Shown: positions 1 to 8,145, counted from the stretch's first letter. The stretch: 64,000 nucleotides of DNA from VRUE01 sp963716735 (GCA_963716735.1 OY970321.1:2170001-2234000); one strand, 5' to 3'. Numbers and translations are program-made. The notes: a model not told the origin generated them from the letters alone.

Positions 1-161
1 CCAAGGAAGTGCTCGGCGCGGCCGGTTCGATCGTCCAGGTCGAGGCACGTCACGCGGCGGCGATCCGCCTGCAGAACAAGCAGGAACCGTCGCTGGTCGC
101 GTTCGACCCCTCGCTCGACGAAGCTAAGGTGCTGAAGGCCGTCGAACCCTTCATCCAGTAG
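1..161 (+). CDS. C-terminal end of a ferritin-like domain protein (partial)
   Basis: An open frame enters the window at base 3 and ends with TAG at 159-161, giving the last 52 residues of a protein. The tail contains VEARHAAAIR followed by a SLVAFDPSLD segment and ends AVEPFIQ. An E-A-R-H helix followed by a segment ending in PFI resembles the last helix and tail of actinobacterial ferritin-like (Ferritin_2) proteins, in which E and H of an ExxH motif bind metal. This assignment rests on pattern recall from a short fragment. The gene lies 24 nt upstream of the ECF sigma factor on the same strand, so they may be co-transcribed. Confidence 0.55.
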   Translation, partial: KEVLGAAGSIVQVEARHAAAIRLQNKQEPSLVAFDPSLDEAKVLKAVEPFIQ

Positions 162-185
162 TCGATCGGGGGTGGACCGTTTCAG

Positions 186-767
186 ATGAAGACCCGGGCT
201 CGCAGCGCTGAGCGGCTTGCCGACGAGGAGTTGATGCCCCTCATCGGCAGCAAGGACGCGGGCGCCTTCGAGGTCTTCTATGACCGTCACGGCGGTGCCG
301 CCTACTCGTTGGCGTACAGGATCGTCGGCGAGCAGGCGGCGGCCGAAGACGTCACGCAGGAGGCCTTCGTCTCGATCTGGCGCAGCGGCGCTCGCTATGA
401 CCGCGCGCGCGGCAGCGTCCGCTCCTGGACGCTGGGGATCGTTCGCAACCGGGCGATCGACCTGCTGCGCAGCCGGGCGAGCCGGGCGCCGAAGCTCGAC
501 TTCGATGACGACGCCGTGCTCGAGCAACGGCCCGCCGGTGAGCTGACCGAGGACGAGGCGCTGCGGCGGGAGACCGCGGACGAGGTTCGCGGGGCACTCA
601 GCGAGCTCCCCGGGGAGCAGTCGAAGGTGATCGAGCTCGCCTACTTCGGCGGTTTCAGTCAGTCTGAGATCGCCGCGATGGTCGGGGTGCCGCTGGGCAC
701 CGTCAAGGGACGGATGCGGCTTGGCTTGGAGAAGATCCGGGGACGACTTGCGGAGGGCCTGGCATGA
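186..767 (+). CDS. ECF-family RNA polymerase sigma factor
   Basis: 193 aa. Region 2 is visible near residues 25-95, with DRHGGAAYSLAYRIV, AEDVTQEAFVSIWR and a following RSWTLGIVRNRAIDLLR helix. Region 4 is near residues 130-185, with LPGEQSKVIELAYFGGFSQ and the helix-turn-helix SEIAAMVGVPLGTVKGRMR. There is no region 1.1 or 3, as expected for an ECF (group IV) sigma factor. The stop overlaps the next start as ATGA, so it is translationally coupled to a membrane anti-sigma factor of the RskA type. This suggests a SigK/SigL-like envelope or redox stress pair. The signal sensed cannot be read from the sequence. Confidence 0.93.
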   Translation: MKTRARSAERLADEELMPLIGSKDAGAFEVFYDRHGGAAYSLAYRIVGEQAAAEDVTQEAFVSIWRSGARYDRARGSVRSWTLGIVRNRAIDLLRSRASRAPKLDFDDDAVLEQRPAGELTEDEALRRETADEVRGALSELPGEQSKVIELAYFGGFSQSEIAAMVGVPLGTVKGRMRLGLEKIRGRLAEGLA

Positions 768-1444
768 ACGAGAGAGAGCACGAAGAGCGCCGCGACGAGC
801 TTGCGGCCTATCTGCTGGGCGCGCTGGAGCCGGGCGAGGCGGCGGCGCTGGAGCAGCACCTCGCCGGCTGCGAAGAGTGCCGCGCCGAGCTCGATTGGCT
901 GCGGCCGGCGGCGCAGGTGCTGCCCGAGTCGGTGGCGCGAGTCGAGCCGCCGCCCGGGCTGCGAGCACAGATCATGGGCGAAGTCGAGGCCGACGCCGGA
1001 GCGAAGCCGGCGAGGGCTCCTCGCCGCCGCCGGTACACGCTCGGTCTGCGGCCGGCGATCGGCCTGGCTGTCCTCGCTCTCGCCGTCGCGGCGGTCGCCG
1101 GCTACTCGATCCGCGACTCCGGCTCGGAGGGTGGAGCGACCACGGTTGCCGCCGGCCACGCTCCGGGGGTGACGGCGAAGATGGTCCGCCAGGGCGATTC
1201 CGGCATCCTGCGGCTCGCCAACGTCCACCAGCTGCCCCCCGACGAGGTCCTCCAGGCGTGGGTCCAGCGCGGCAAGCGGATCGAATCGGCGAAGACGCTG
1301 TTCGTCCCCAACCGCGACGGGACGGCGACGGCCGTGATCGATCGCATGGGCGGCGTCGACACGGTGATGGTGACCGCCGAGCCGCGCGGTGGCAGCAGCT
1401 ACCCGACCTCGAAGCCGATCGTCACGATGGCCGTCCCCCAGTAG
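764..1444 (+). CDS. Anti-sigma factor, zinc-binding ZAS plus RskA-type extracytoplasmic domain
   Basis: 226 aa. The N-terminal cytoplasmic part carries the ZAS motif HLAGCEEC (H-x3-C-x2-C), which binds zinc and clamps the cognate ECF sigma factor. A single membrane segment follows around residues 92-114 (GLRPAIGLAVLALAVAAVAG). The outer domain has the RskA-like pattern ILRLANVHQLPPDEVLQAWV. RskA-type regulators are normally destroyed by regulated intramembrane proteolysis, releasing the sigma factor. The ATGA overlap with the sigma gene fixes the partnership. Confidence 0.92.
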   Translation: MNEREHEERRDELAAYLLGALEPGEAAALEQHLAGCEECRAELDWLRPAAQVLPESVARVEPPPGLRAQIMGEVEADAGAKPARAPRRRRYTLGLRPAIGLAVLALAVAAVAGYSIRDSGSEGGATTVAAGHAPGVTAKMVRQGDSGILRLANVHQLPPDEVLQAWVQRGKRIESAKTLFVPNRDGTATAVIDRMGGVDTVMVTAEPRGGSSYPTSKPIVTMAVPQ

Positions 1445-1453
1445 GGCAGGCGC

Positions 1454-2170
1454 TCAGCGGCCGTAGCGGTCCGAAGACAGCACCAGCTGCTCCGGGATCG
1501 CCGCGCGTGGCGGCGGAGCGGGGTCGGCGCGAACCGAGACCGTCTCGGCAACGCTGCGGGAGACGCGGTGCGAGCCGTCGGCCGAGGCGATTGTGATGTC
1601 GTCTTCATCCGAGCTCTCCAGCGTGCCCTCCAGGCCGGGCTCCAGTCCCGCCGCTTTGAGGTAATGCAGCAGCTCCTCGGCCTCGTTCTCGAAGCGCAGC
1701 ACGTGGACCTTGGCACCGACCTCGACGTCGGCCAGTAGCGAGCCGGTCTCGCGCACGCCCTCGACGATCGGGTGGCCATGCGGGCAGGTCGTCGCGTCGC
1801 CGATCGCCGCCCGCATGCGCTCCTCCAGCACCGGCGACATCGCGTGCTCGATCCGCTCGGCCTCCTCGTGCACCTCGTCCCAGGGGATGCCGAGGACGTC
1901 GGTGAGGAAGCGCTCGATCATGCGGTGGCGGCGGACGATGTGGCTGGCGTGCTCGCGGCCGGACTCGGTGAAGGCGAGCGATTTGTCTGCGTTGCGCTCC
2001 ACGTACCCGTCGCTGACCAGGCGGCCGACCATCTCGTGCACGGTGGGGGGCGAGAGCTGCATCGCGCGGGCGATGTTGGCGCCGGTCATCGGCAGCCCGG
2101 CCTCCTCCAGCCAGAACATGATCTCCAGGTACTCCTGCTCGGCGACGGTCGCCGTCTCGACGGGCTCCAT
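1454..2170 (-). CDS. DtxR/IdeR-family metal-dependent transcriptional regulator
   Basis: 238 aa. The N-terminal winged helix (residues 8-65) includes EYLEIMFWLEEAGLPMTGANIARAM and SPPTVHEMVGRL. The dimerisation and metal domain has HIVRRHRMIERFL, EEAERIEHAMSP and TTCPHGHPI, matching the H79/E83, H98 and C102 ligand pattern of DtxR and IdeR. The C-terminal third resembles an SH3-like FeoA domain. Such proteins repress iron or manganese uptake genes when loaded with metal; which metal is used here cannot be told. The promoter sits in the 3' end of the upstream HAD gene. Monocistronic. Confidence 0.9.
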   Translation of the reverse strand: MEPVETATVAEQEYLEIMFWLEEAGLPMTGANIARAMQLSPPTVHEMVGRLVSDGYVERNADKSLAFTESGREHASHIVRRHRMIERFLTDVLGIPWDEVHEEAERIEHAMSPVLEERMRAAIGDATTCPHGHPIVEGVRETGSLLADVEVGAKVHVLRFENEAEELLHYLKAAGLEPGLEGTLESSDEDDITIASADGSHRVSRSVAETVSVRADPAPPPRAAIPEQLVLSSDRYGR

Positions 2171-2177
2171 TGGCTCG

Positions 2178-2183
2178 ATACTA
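2178..2183 (-). promoter_or_regulatory. -10 box of the DtxR-family gene (leaderless type)
   Basis: On the minus strand this reads TAGTAT and ends 7 nt before the ATG at 2170, so transcription should begin at or next to the start codon. It overlaps the last codons of the HAD gene. Confidence 0.55.
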
Positions 2184-2996
2184 GCGACGCTCCATCAGCG
2201 TCGAAACGACCGCCTCGTAGAAGCCGTCGCCCATCGTTCCCTCGGTGACCGTGGCGTTGTCCCAGGCGGCGAGCGCGGCGCGCAGGCCCGGGTCGCGCTC
2301 GGGGCCGTTGGCGACGACGAAGAAGCGGCCGACCGCGGCGGCGACCTCGAGATCCTCGACCGAGTCGCCGACGGCGATGCACTCGGCCGGGTCGAAGCCG
2401 CGGGCGCGGGCGTGGGCGGCGACCGCGTTCGCCTTGCTGACCATCTTCGGGACCAGGTGGTAAGCGTGGGTGGGGCCGTCGATGGCGGGCATCTCGCGGC
2501 CGATCGCGCCGTTGTCGAGCAGGCGCAGGTTGCTGTGGCCCTGCGCGGCGAGCAGCTCGTTCGCCTCGCCGACGTCGACCTTGCCGCGGAAGAGGTGGGA
2601 GAGGACGCGGCCGTGGTGCCAGGGCGAGTGGTACTCGAGGCGCCCCTCGAAGTGCTCGAAGAGCATCTTCGGGATCCCCTCTCGCTCGAGCTTCTCGTAG
2701 ACGGTGCCGTCCTCGTCGGGGACGAGGTCGCCGGTCAGCAGCGTCGTCTCGCCGTCGATCGCGAAAGCACAGCCGGCCTCGTAGATGTAGGAGGTCTGGC
2801 CCATCAGCCGCGCCGCCTCGTGGACCTGGGGCTCGCGCCGGCCGGACATGATCACCACCTCGACGCCGGCCCGGTGGCAGGCCTCCAGGCCGCGCGACTG
2901 GGCCAGCGAGAAGCCCCCCTCGGCATCGCGGTAGAGCGAGGCGCCCTGCCCGAGCAGGGTGCCGTCGAGGTCGGTGTAGACGCAACTCAGTGCCAT
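2181..2996 (-). CDS. HAD-superfamily (Cof/IIB-type) sugar-phosphate phosphatase
   Basis: 271 aa. All HAD motifs are present: DLDGT (residues 9-13, nucleophile and acid/base Asp), VIMSGR near residue 50 (motif II), the lysine in PKMVSKANAV (motif III) and GDSVEDLE (motif IV). A cap domain of about 90 residues lies between motifs II and III, as in IIB-type phosphatases such as mannosyl-3-phosphoglycerate phosphatase. Probable substrate is a phosphorylated sugar or sugar acid; the exact one is not inferable. It is divergent from the folP-like gene, with starts 24 nt apart. Confidence 0.85.
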   Translation of the reverse strand: MALSCVYTDLDGTLLGQGASLYRDAEGGFSLAQSRGLEACHRAGVEVVIMSGRREPQVHEAARLMGQTSYIYEAGCAFAIDGETTLLTGDLVPDEDGTVYEKLEREGIPKMLFEHFEGRLEYHSPWHHGRVLSHLFRGKVDVGEANELLAAQGHSNLRLLDNGAIGREMPAIDGPTHAYHLVPKMVSKANAVAAHARARGFDPAECIAVGDSVEDLEVAAAVGRFFVVANGPERDPGLRAALAAWDNATVTEGTMGDGFYEAVVSTLMERR

Positions 2997-3007
2997 GGTG
3001 CGGTCGC

Positions 3008-3014
3008 TACGGTA
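3008..3014. promoter_or_regulatory. Overlapping divergent -10 boxes (HAD gene and folP-like gene)
   Basis: The plus strand reads TACGGT (3008-3013), 6 nt before ATG 3020. The minus strand reads TACCGT (3014-3009), 12 nt before ATG 2996. The same seven bases therefore supply a TANNNT box to both divergent genes. Confidence 0.45.
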
Positions 3015-3019
3015 GCCGG

Positions 3020-3850
3020 ATGCGCTGGCGCCTCGCCGATCGGAGCCTCGAGCTCGAGCAGCCGCTGGCGGCGGGGATCGTCAACGTCACCGCCGACTCG
3101 ATGTTCGAGGGGGCGCGCAGCGAGACTCCGGAGGGGGCGATCGCCGACGGGCTGGCGTTGGTCGAGGCCGGCTTCGACATGCTCGACGTGGGCGCGGTTG
3201 CGGCGCGCAGCGGGCCGTCGGTCGGCGCCGAGGAAGAGGCGGCGGCGCTGGTGCCGGCGATCGAAGGGCTGGCCGGGGCGGGAGTACCGGTCTCCGCCGA
3301 CACCTTCTCGGTCGAGGTCGCGCGGCGGGCGCTGGCGTCGGGCGCGGTCGCCGTCAACGACATCTCCGGCGGCTCGGAGGAGATGTTCGAGCTGGTCGCC
3401 GGGACGGGCTGCGGCTACGTGCTGATGCACATCGAGGGGCCGCCGCGGGTCGACCGCCCGCCGCCCGCATACGAGGACGTCGTCGAGCACCTGAAGTCCT
3501 GGTTTGGGGGGAGAGTCGAGGCGGCCTCGCGACTTGGAGTCGCCGAGGAGCAGATCGCCATCGACCCCGGACTCGACTTCGACCTCACCACCGACCAGGA
3601 TCTGGAGATCCTGCGACGGCTTGCCGAGCTGCGCTCGCTGGGTCTGCCGCTCTACGTCTCGCTCTCGCGCAAGGACTTCATCGGCGAGGTGCTGGCGGGC
3701 AGCTGGGAGGAGCGGCTGCCGGCGGGCGAGCGCGAGTGGGGGACGGTCGCTGCGGCGGCGCTCGCCGTGCGCGGGGGCGCCGACATCCTGCGGATTCACG
3801 ACCGCAGCACGCTGCAGGCGATCCGAGTCGCTGGTCGTATCCATGGCTAA
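3020..3850 (+). CDS. folP: Divergent dihydropteroate synthase family protein
   Basis: 276 aa TIM barrel. Recognisable DHPS blocks are IVNVTADSMFEGA (residues 20-32), DMLDVGAVAARSGPS (53-67), VSADTFSVEVARRAL, VNDISGG, AIDPGLDFDL, SLSRKDFIGEVL and ILRIHDRSTLQAI. Catalytic and pterin-site residues N22, the SADT Asp, the VND Asn, the SRK Lys and the RIH Arg-His are kept. The canonical NVTPDSFSDGG is changed to NVTADSMFEGA, and the pABA-contacting STRPG loop is changed to AARSG. It may be a true but unusual DHPS or a paralogue acting on another pterin-like substrate. Start 3020 is chosen over an upstream ATG at 2990 because it follows a -10 box by 6 nt. Confidence 0.78.
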   Translation: MRWRLADRSLELEQPLAAGIVNVTADSMFEGARSETPEGAIADGLALVEAGFDMLDVGAVAARSGPSVGAEEEAAALVPAIEGLAGAGVPVSADTFSVEVARRALASGAVAVNDISGGSEEMFELVAGTGCGYVLMHIEGPPRVDRPPPAYEDVVEHLKSWFGGRVEAASRLGVAEEQIAIDPGLDFDLTTDQDLEILRRLAELRSLGLPLYVSLSRKDFIGEVLAGSWEERLPAGEREWGTVAAAALAVRGGADILRIHDRSTLQAIRVAGRIHG

Positions 3851-6131
3851 GAGCCTTCTCGAGACTCCATGGGCTGTGGCTATCGACCCAGCGCGTCGCG
3901 ACGGCCGCATCGTCGCCGAGAGCAGCGAGCCGGAGCGCAAGGCAAAGCCGGTGGCGATGCCGCGCTCGCTCGACCGGGGCCTGGTCGAGGCGCTCGGCCG
4001 GGCGGGGATCGAGCGGCTCTACTCGCATCAGCGCGAGGCGCTGAAAGCGGCCGCGGCCTCCAACCTGGTGATCACCAGCGGCACGGCGTCGGGCAAGAGC
4101 CTCGCCTTCAACCTGCCCGTGCTCGACGGCATCGCGCGCGACGCGAAGCGCCGCGCGCTCTACCTTTACCCGACCAAGGCCCTCGCGCAGGACCAGGCGC
4201 GCAAGCTGGCGGCGCTGCGTCCGCCCAATCTGCGCGAGGCGATCTACGACGGCGACACGCCGCGCGAGGAGCGGCCGGCGATCCGTCGCCGCAACAACCT
4301 CGTCCTCACCAATCCCGACATGCTGCACGTCGGGCTGCTGCCCAACCACAAGAGCTGGGGAGACTTCATCGCCAACCTCGGCTGGGTCGTCGTCGACGAG
4401 GCCCACACCTATCGCGGCGTCTTCGGCTCGCACGTGGCAAACGTGCTGCGGCGGCTGCGGCGGGTGGCGCGGGCCTACGGCGCCGAGCCCCGCTTCCTGC
4501 TCGCCTCGGCGACGATCGCCAATCCGCTCGAGCTGGCCGAGCGGCTGGTCGGCGAGCCGTTCGAGCTGATCGACGACGATGGCGCGCCCGGCAGCGGGCG
4601 CGAGATCGCGATGTGGAACCCGCCGCTGATCGACAAGGCGAGCGGGACGCGGCGCTCGCCCCTCTCCGAGGCAGCCGATCTGCTCGCCGAGCTGGTCTCG
4701 CAGGGGGTGCGGACGATCTGCTTCCTCAAAAGCCGGCGCGGGATCGAGCTGATCCAGCGCTTCACCGGCGAGGCGCTGCAGCGGCGCGGCAAGCCCGAGC
4801 TGGCCGCGCGGATCGCCCCCTACCGCGGTGGCTACACGCCGCAGCAGCGGCGCGAGATCGAGGCGCGGCTGGCGGCGGGGGAGTTGCTCGCGGTGGTCGC
4901 GACCGACGCGCTCGAGCTGGGGATCGACATCGGCGAGCTCGACGCGGCGATCTGCGTGACCTTCCCCGGCACCGTCGCCAGCCTGCGCCAGATGTGGGGC
5001 CGCGCCGGCCGGCAGCGGCGCGGGCTCGCCGTCTACGTCGCCGGCGCCGACGCGCTCGACCAGTTCTTCTGCCGCCATCCGGACGAGTTCATCGAGCGGC
5101 CGGTGGAGGCAGCGATCCTCGACCACGAGAGCGAGCAGATCGCCTCCCGGCACATGGTCGCCGCCGCCTACGAGCTGCCGCTGAGCAGTGAGGACGACGA
5201 GGTCTTCGGCGAGGGCTGGCGCGAGCGGGCCGAGCGGCTGACCTCGGCCGGGGAGCTGCGCCGTGCCGGCGGGCGGTTGCTCCCCGCCGGCAGCGAGTTC
5301 GTCGCCGCGAAGATCCCGTTGCGCTCCGCCTCCGCCAGCTCGGTCGCCGTGATCGAGCGCGACTCGGGTGAGATGCTCGGCCTGGTCGAGACCGAGCGTG
5401 CCTTCACCACGGTCCACCCCGGCGCGATCTACCTCCACCTCGGCCGCTCCTACGAGGTCGAGCAGCTCGACGTCGAGGGCAGGCGGGCGGTCGTCTCGCG
5501 CTTTGACGGCGATTGGTACACGCGGCCGAAAAAGGAGACCGAGATCTACATCGAACGGGTGCGCGAGCAGCGCATGACCTCGGGCGTCGAGCTGCACTTC
5601 GGCGAAGTCTCGGTGAGCGAGCAGGTGATCGCCTTCCAGCGGGTCTCGATCTCCGAGCAGGAGCCGATCGACATCGTCGCCCTCGAGCTGCCCGAGCAGC
5701 ACTTCGTCACCCAGGCGCTCTGGTACGTGCTGCCCGATCGACTCGACGGCGTGCTGCCGCCCGATGTCCTGCTCGGCGCCCTGCACGCGACCGAGCACGG
5801 TCAGATCGCGGTGCTGCCGCTGATCGCGATGTGCGACCGCTGGGACATCGGCGGGCTCTCGACCAACGTCCACTTCCAGACCGGGCGCCCGACGATCTTC
5901 ATCTACGACGGCCACCCCGGCGGGGTGGGGATCACGCTGCGCGGCTACGAGCAGTTCGAGCGCCTGCTCGGCGACGCCGAGCGGCTGATCGGCGAGTGCC
6001 CTTGCGAGTCCGGCTGCCCCTCCTGCGTGCAGAGCCCCAAGTGCGGCAACCTCAACGAACCGTTGCACAAGGCCGGGGCACTGGAGCTGATGCAGGCGAT
6101 GATCGCCTCGCGGTCGGATGCGGCCGAATGA
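3843..6131 (+). CDS. mrfA: MrfA/Hrq1-type DEAD/DEAH-box repair helicase with C-terminal zinc domain
   Basis: 762 aa. Helicase motifs: SHQREAL (Q-like), TSGTASGKS (Walker A), YPTKALAQDQ (Ia), DEAH in VVVDEAHTYRG (II), LASATIANP (III), ATDALELGIDIG (V) and QMWGRAGRQRRG (VI). A long C-terminal region ends in a DUF1998-like cysteine cluster, CPCESGCPSC followed by CGN (residues about 715-735). This architecture is that of B. subtilis MrfA (YprA) and eukaryotic Hrq1, 3'-5' helicases used in repair of mitomycin-type crosslinks. It overlaps the folP-like gene by 8 nt and carries a family A palindrome 21 nt after its stop. Confidence 0.9.
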   Translation: MAKSLLETPWAVAIDPARRDGRIVAESSEPERKAKPVAMPRSLDRGLVEALGRAGIERLYSHQREALKAAAASNLVITSGTASGKSLAFNLPVLDGIARDAKRRALYLYPTKALAQDQARKLAALRPPNLREAIYDGDTPREERPAIRRRNNLVLTNPDMLHVGLLPNHKSWGDFIANLGWVVVDEAHTYRGVFGSHVANVLRRLRRVARAYGAEPRFLLASATIANPLELAERLVGEPFELIDDDGAPGSGREIAMWNPPLIDKASGTRRSPLSEAADLLAELVSQGVRTICFLKSRRGIELIQRFTGEALQRRGKPELAARIAPYRGGYTPQQRREIEARLAAGELLAVVATDALELGIDIGELDAAICVTFPGTVASLRQMWGRAGRQRRGLAVYVAGADALDQFFCRHPDEFIERPVEAAILDHESEQIASRHMVAAAYELPLSSEDDEVFGEGWRERAERLTSAGELRRAGGRLLPAGSEFVAAKIPLRSASASSVAVIERDSGEMLGLVETERAFTTVHPGAIYLHLGRSYEVEQLDVEGRRAVVSRFDGDWYTRPKKETEIYIERVREQRMTSGVELHFGEVSVSEQVIAFQRVSISEQEPIDIVALELPEQHFVTQALWYVLPDRLDGVLPPDVLLGALHATEHGQIAVLPLIAMCDRWDIGGLSTNVHFQTGRPTIFIYDGHPGGVGITLRGYEQFERLLGDAERLIGECPCESGCPSCVQSPKCGNLNEPLHKAGALELMQAMIASRSDAAE

Positions 6132-6152
6132 CCGACCCTGCCCGCGCGAGTA

Positions 6153-6298
6153 GACGGGATGGCGGGTGCGCCTCTGCGTGAATTGAACCCCAGCGCTGCG
6201 CGCTGGGGTGAACCTGGTGCGCGGCGAAGCCGCGCAGGAGCCAGATTGCATATCGCCGCTTCGCGACATTCCCCCAGAGGCGCACCCGCCATCCCGTC
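6153..6298 (+). repeat. Family A palindromic structured element, copy A1
   Basis: 146 bp. A perfect 24-bp inverted repeat (6153-6176 with 6275-6298) closes a conserved interior. The interior holds a 10-bp hairpin (6187-6196 with 6200-6209, loop TGC), a 7-bp hairpin (6219-6225 with 6229-6235, loop GAA) and a conserved 3' block: GATTGCAT at 6244-6251 and GCCGCTTCGCGACATTC at 6255-6271. It lies 21 nt after the mrfA stop, in the sense orientation of that gene. There is no U-tract, so it is not a standard intrinsic terminator. The second copy (A2) is 113 bp away in reverse orientation. Confidence 0.85.
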
Positions 6299-6411
6299 AA
6301 GTCACCCGAGTTTCGATCCTCTCTTGGAGCGCCTTGCTCGGCTTCAGGTCTCATCAGCTTTAGAGCCCTGAGGTCGCCTGCGAAGCCTGAGCCGTGCCGG
6401 TGATTGCGTAG
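6299..6411. other. Spacer between the two family A elements; no gene seen
   Basis: The 465-bp region between mrfA and the next gene (6132-6596) holds the two family A palindromes and this 113-bp spacer. Short open frames here cross the palindromes and lack family resemblance. I see no promoter, tRNA or further repeat in the spacer. Confidence 0.6.
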
Positions 6412-6560
6412 CGAGGAAGGCTGGCCGTCCTGCAGGCGAATGTCGCGAAGCGGCGGAAATGCAATCCGATATCGCGCGGCCGCAGGCCGCGCTCTTCATC
6501 CACCCCACGCGCTCTGCGCGTGGGGTCTCAATTCGACTGCAGGACGGCCAGCCTTCCTCG
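6412..6560 (-). repeat. Family A palindromic structured element, copy A2
   Basis: 149 bp, inverted relative to A1. A perfect 24-bp inverted repeat (6412-6435 with 6537-6560) encloses the same interior read on the minus strand. The parts are: an 11-bp hairpin (6502-6512 with 6516-6526), an 8-bp hairpin (6474-6481 with 6485-6492), ATGCAATC at 6459-6466 and the same 17-nt block (complement of 6438-6454). The hairpin stems differ from A1 by lengthening and base changes that keep pairing, and the outer arms match A1 at well under two thirds of positions. It lies 36 nt beyond the stop of the minus-strand gene at 6597, in that gene's sense direction. Confidence 0.85.
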
Positions 6561-6596
6561 TCCGGGGATCGTGGAATCAGCCGGCTTGCGGCGCGA

Positions 6597-8105
6597 TCAC
6601 TGCCGCGCGGTCAGCAGCTGATCGGCTGGCGCGAAGTCGTCCCGCAGTACCTCAGCGCGGTTCGCCAGCTGGGCGGCGGCCGTTTCGTCATAGGTGACTC
6701 CTCCCTTGGCATTCGAACCGGTCCGCAGCAGCGACCGATCCGAGGCCAGGAAGACGAGATTGCCGCCGAACAGTTCGCCGGTTGGGCCCTGATTTGAGAT
6801 GAGACGTACGTTCGAGAAGACGTCGAGGAGCGTCGCGGCCTCCGCGCTGGCGAGGTCGAGCGGCAGGTGGTCGATCACGTTCATCGCGTAGAGGCCGTCC
6901 GGCTTGAGGACGCGGCGCACTTCTTCGGTCCACTCGGTGGTGGTGAGGTGCCACGGCACCGAGGTGGCGCTGAACGCGTCGCCGACCACCACGTCGACGC
7001 TGTCGGTCGCGACGTCGAGAATGCCGATGCGGGCATCGCCAACGCTGACCCGCAAGGCGGGTGAAGTTCGCAGCCCGAGGCGTTCCTTGGCGAAATCGAC
7101 CAGTTCGCCGTCGACCTCCAGCACCTGAGCGTGCGACCCCGGTCGGGTGGCGAGCAGCCAGCGGGGAAGGGTGAAACCCGCGCCACCGACGAAGAGGGCG
7201 TCGAGCGGTTCCTTCGACGGGTTGGTCGTGTCGATCGCGTCGGCGATCCAGCGCGTGTAGGCGTATTCGAGGTAGGTGGGATCGCGGAGGTCGACGTAGG
7301 AGTGACGTCCGTCGTCGAGCACGAGGTTGTAGCCGGCTTCTCGTGCCGGATCGGCTTCGAGGCTCACGCAGTGGTACCTGGTCTCGGTGTCGCAGGGGGA
7401 GTCCGATGAGGCGGAGAGCCCGCTCAGCACCAGCGCCGCCAGCGCGGCACCGGCCGCCAAGGACGGTGGCAGGAGGCGCGTGGTGGTGCCGAGGGCGATT
7501 CCGCCGATGGTCAGCACTACGCCGATCAGGAGCACGGTGAGGCCGACGGGTAGCAACGGCACGAGCACGAAGCCGGTGCCGAAGGTTCCGACCAGAGCGC
7601 CCGCGGTCGCCCAGCCGGAGAGTCGCCCGACGATCGTTCCGCTGGCGCGCAGGTCGTGCAGCTGCAGGTGGGCGACGGCGGGCGAGACGGCGCTCAGCGC
7701 CGCGGCCGCCGGCACGAGTGCGAGCAGCGTGATGCCGAGCGCCGCGAAATCGCCATCTCCACGCGCACCGGGACCGAGCCAGCGCACGATCGGGACGGTC
7801 AGCAGCGACAGCAGTCCACCCGCGATCAGCAGCCCGACGATCAGCAGGCGGGTATCGGTGCGGTCCGCGAAGTATCCGCCGAGCGCCGCGCCTATCGCGA
7901 TCCCGCCGAGCGCCGCGCCGATGATCGCGGTCGTCGTCTCCAGGGTCAACCCGACATATGGGGCGAGTAGCCGCACCGCGAGGATCTCGAGCATGAGGAC
8001 CGCCCCGGCCGCGACGAACACGAGGCCCGCCGCGAGTGGTGGCGGCAGGGCTCTAGGGAGCGAGCGGCCCTCCTCCGCGACGCGAGCACTGGTGGCCGTG
8101 GCCAT
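6597..8105 (-). CDS. Membrane-fused spermidine-synthase-like protein, paralogue 1
   Basis: 502 aa. The N-terminal half has many hydrophobic helices, starting LVFVAAGAVLMLEILAVRLL and including GYFADRTDTR, like fused MFS/spermidine synthase proteins. The C-terminal half (about residues 270-490) is a Rossmann aminopropyltransferase/methyltransferase-like domain with DDGRHSYVDLRDPTYLEY, FVGGAGFTLPRWL, VLEVDGELVDFAKE, VGDARIGIL and VVVGDAFS. Whether it makes polyamines is doubtful: these bacterial fusions are largely uncharacterised. Start 8105 is chosen from a nearby -10 box; the open frame extends further upstream. A close paralogue lies at 9661-11205. Confidence 0.8.
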   Translation of the reverse strand: MATATSARVAEEGRSLPRALPPPLAAGLVFVAAGAVLMLEILAVRLLAPYVGLTLETTTAIIGAALGGIAIGAALGGYFADRTDTRLLIVGLLIAGGLLSLLTVPIVRWLGPGARGDGDFAALGITLLALVPAAAALSAVSPAVAHLQLHDLRASGTIVGRLSGWATAGALVGTFGTGFVLVPLLPVGLTVLLIGVVLTIGGIALGTTTRLLPPSLAAGAALAALVLSGLSASSDSPCDTETRYHCVSLEADPAREAGYNLVLDDGRHSYVDLRDPTYLEYAYTRWIADAIDTTNPSKEPLDALFVGGAGFTLPRWLLATRPGSHAQVLEVDGELVDFAKERLGLRTSPALRVSVGDARIGILDVATDSVDVVVGDAFSATSVPWHLTTTEWTEEVRRVLKPDGLYAMNVIDHLPLDLASAEAATLLDVFSNVRLISNQGPTGELFGGNLVFLASDRSLLRTGSNAKGGVTYDETAAAQLANRAEVLRDDFAPADQLLTARQ

Positions 8106-8110
8106 GGCGC

Positions 8111-8116
8111 ATACTA
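8111..8116 (-). promoter_or_regulatory. -10 box of the fused spermidine-synthase-like gene
   Basis: Reads TAGTAT on the minus strand, 5 nt before ATG 8105. This supports the short start and a leaderless or nearly leaderless transcript. Confidence 0.45.
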
Positions 8117-8145
8117 GACAAGATCTGATTACCGTCGGCGCGGCT

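Noticed and set aside
3678..6269. 863-codon open frame antisense to the mrfA helicase
   Set aside because: It is a GC-driven shadow of the helicase reading frame; its product is low-complexity Arg/Ala/Gly/Asp-rich sequence without family motifs. The same applies to long antisense frames at 22984-25122, 36366-37832 and 43057-45372.
6404..6797. Two plus-strand open frames across palindrome A2
   Set aside because: They are made of the palindrome and the antisense 3' end of the 6597 gene, with no start signal or family resemblance.
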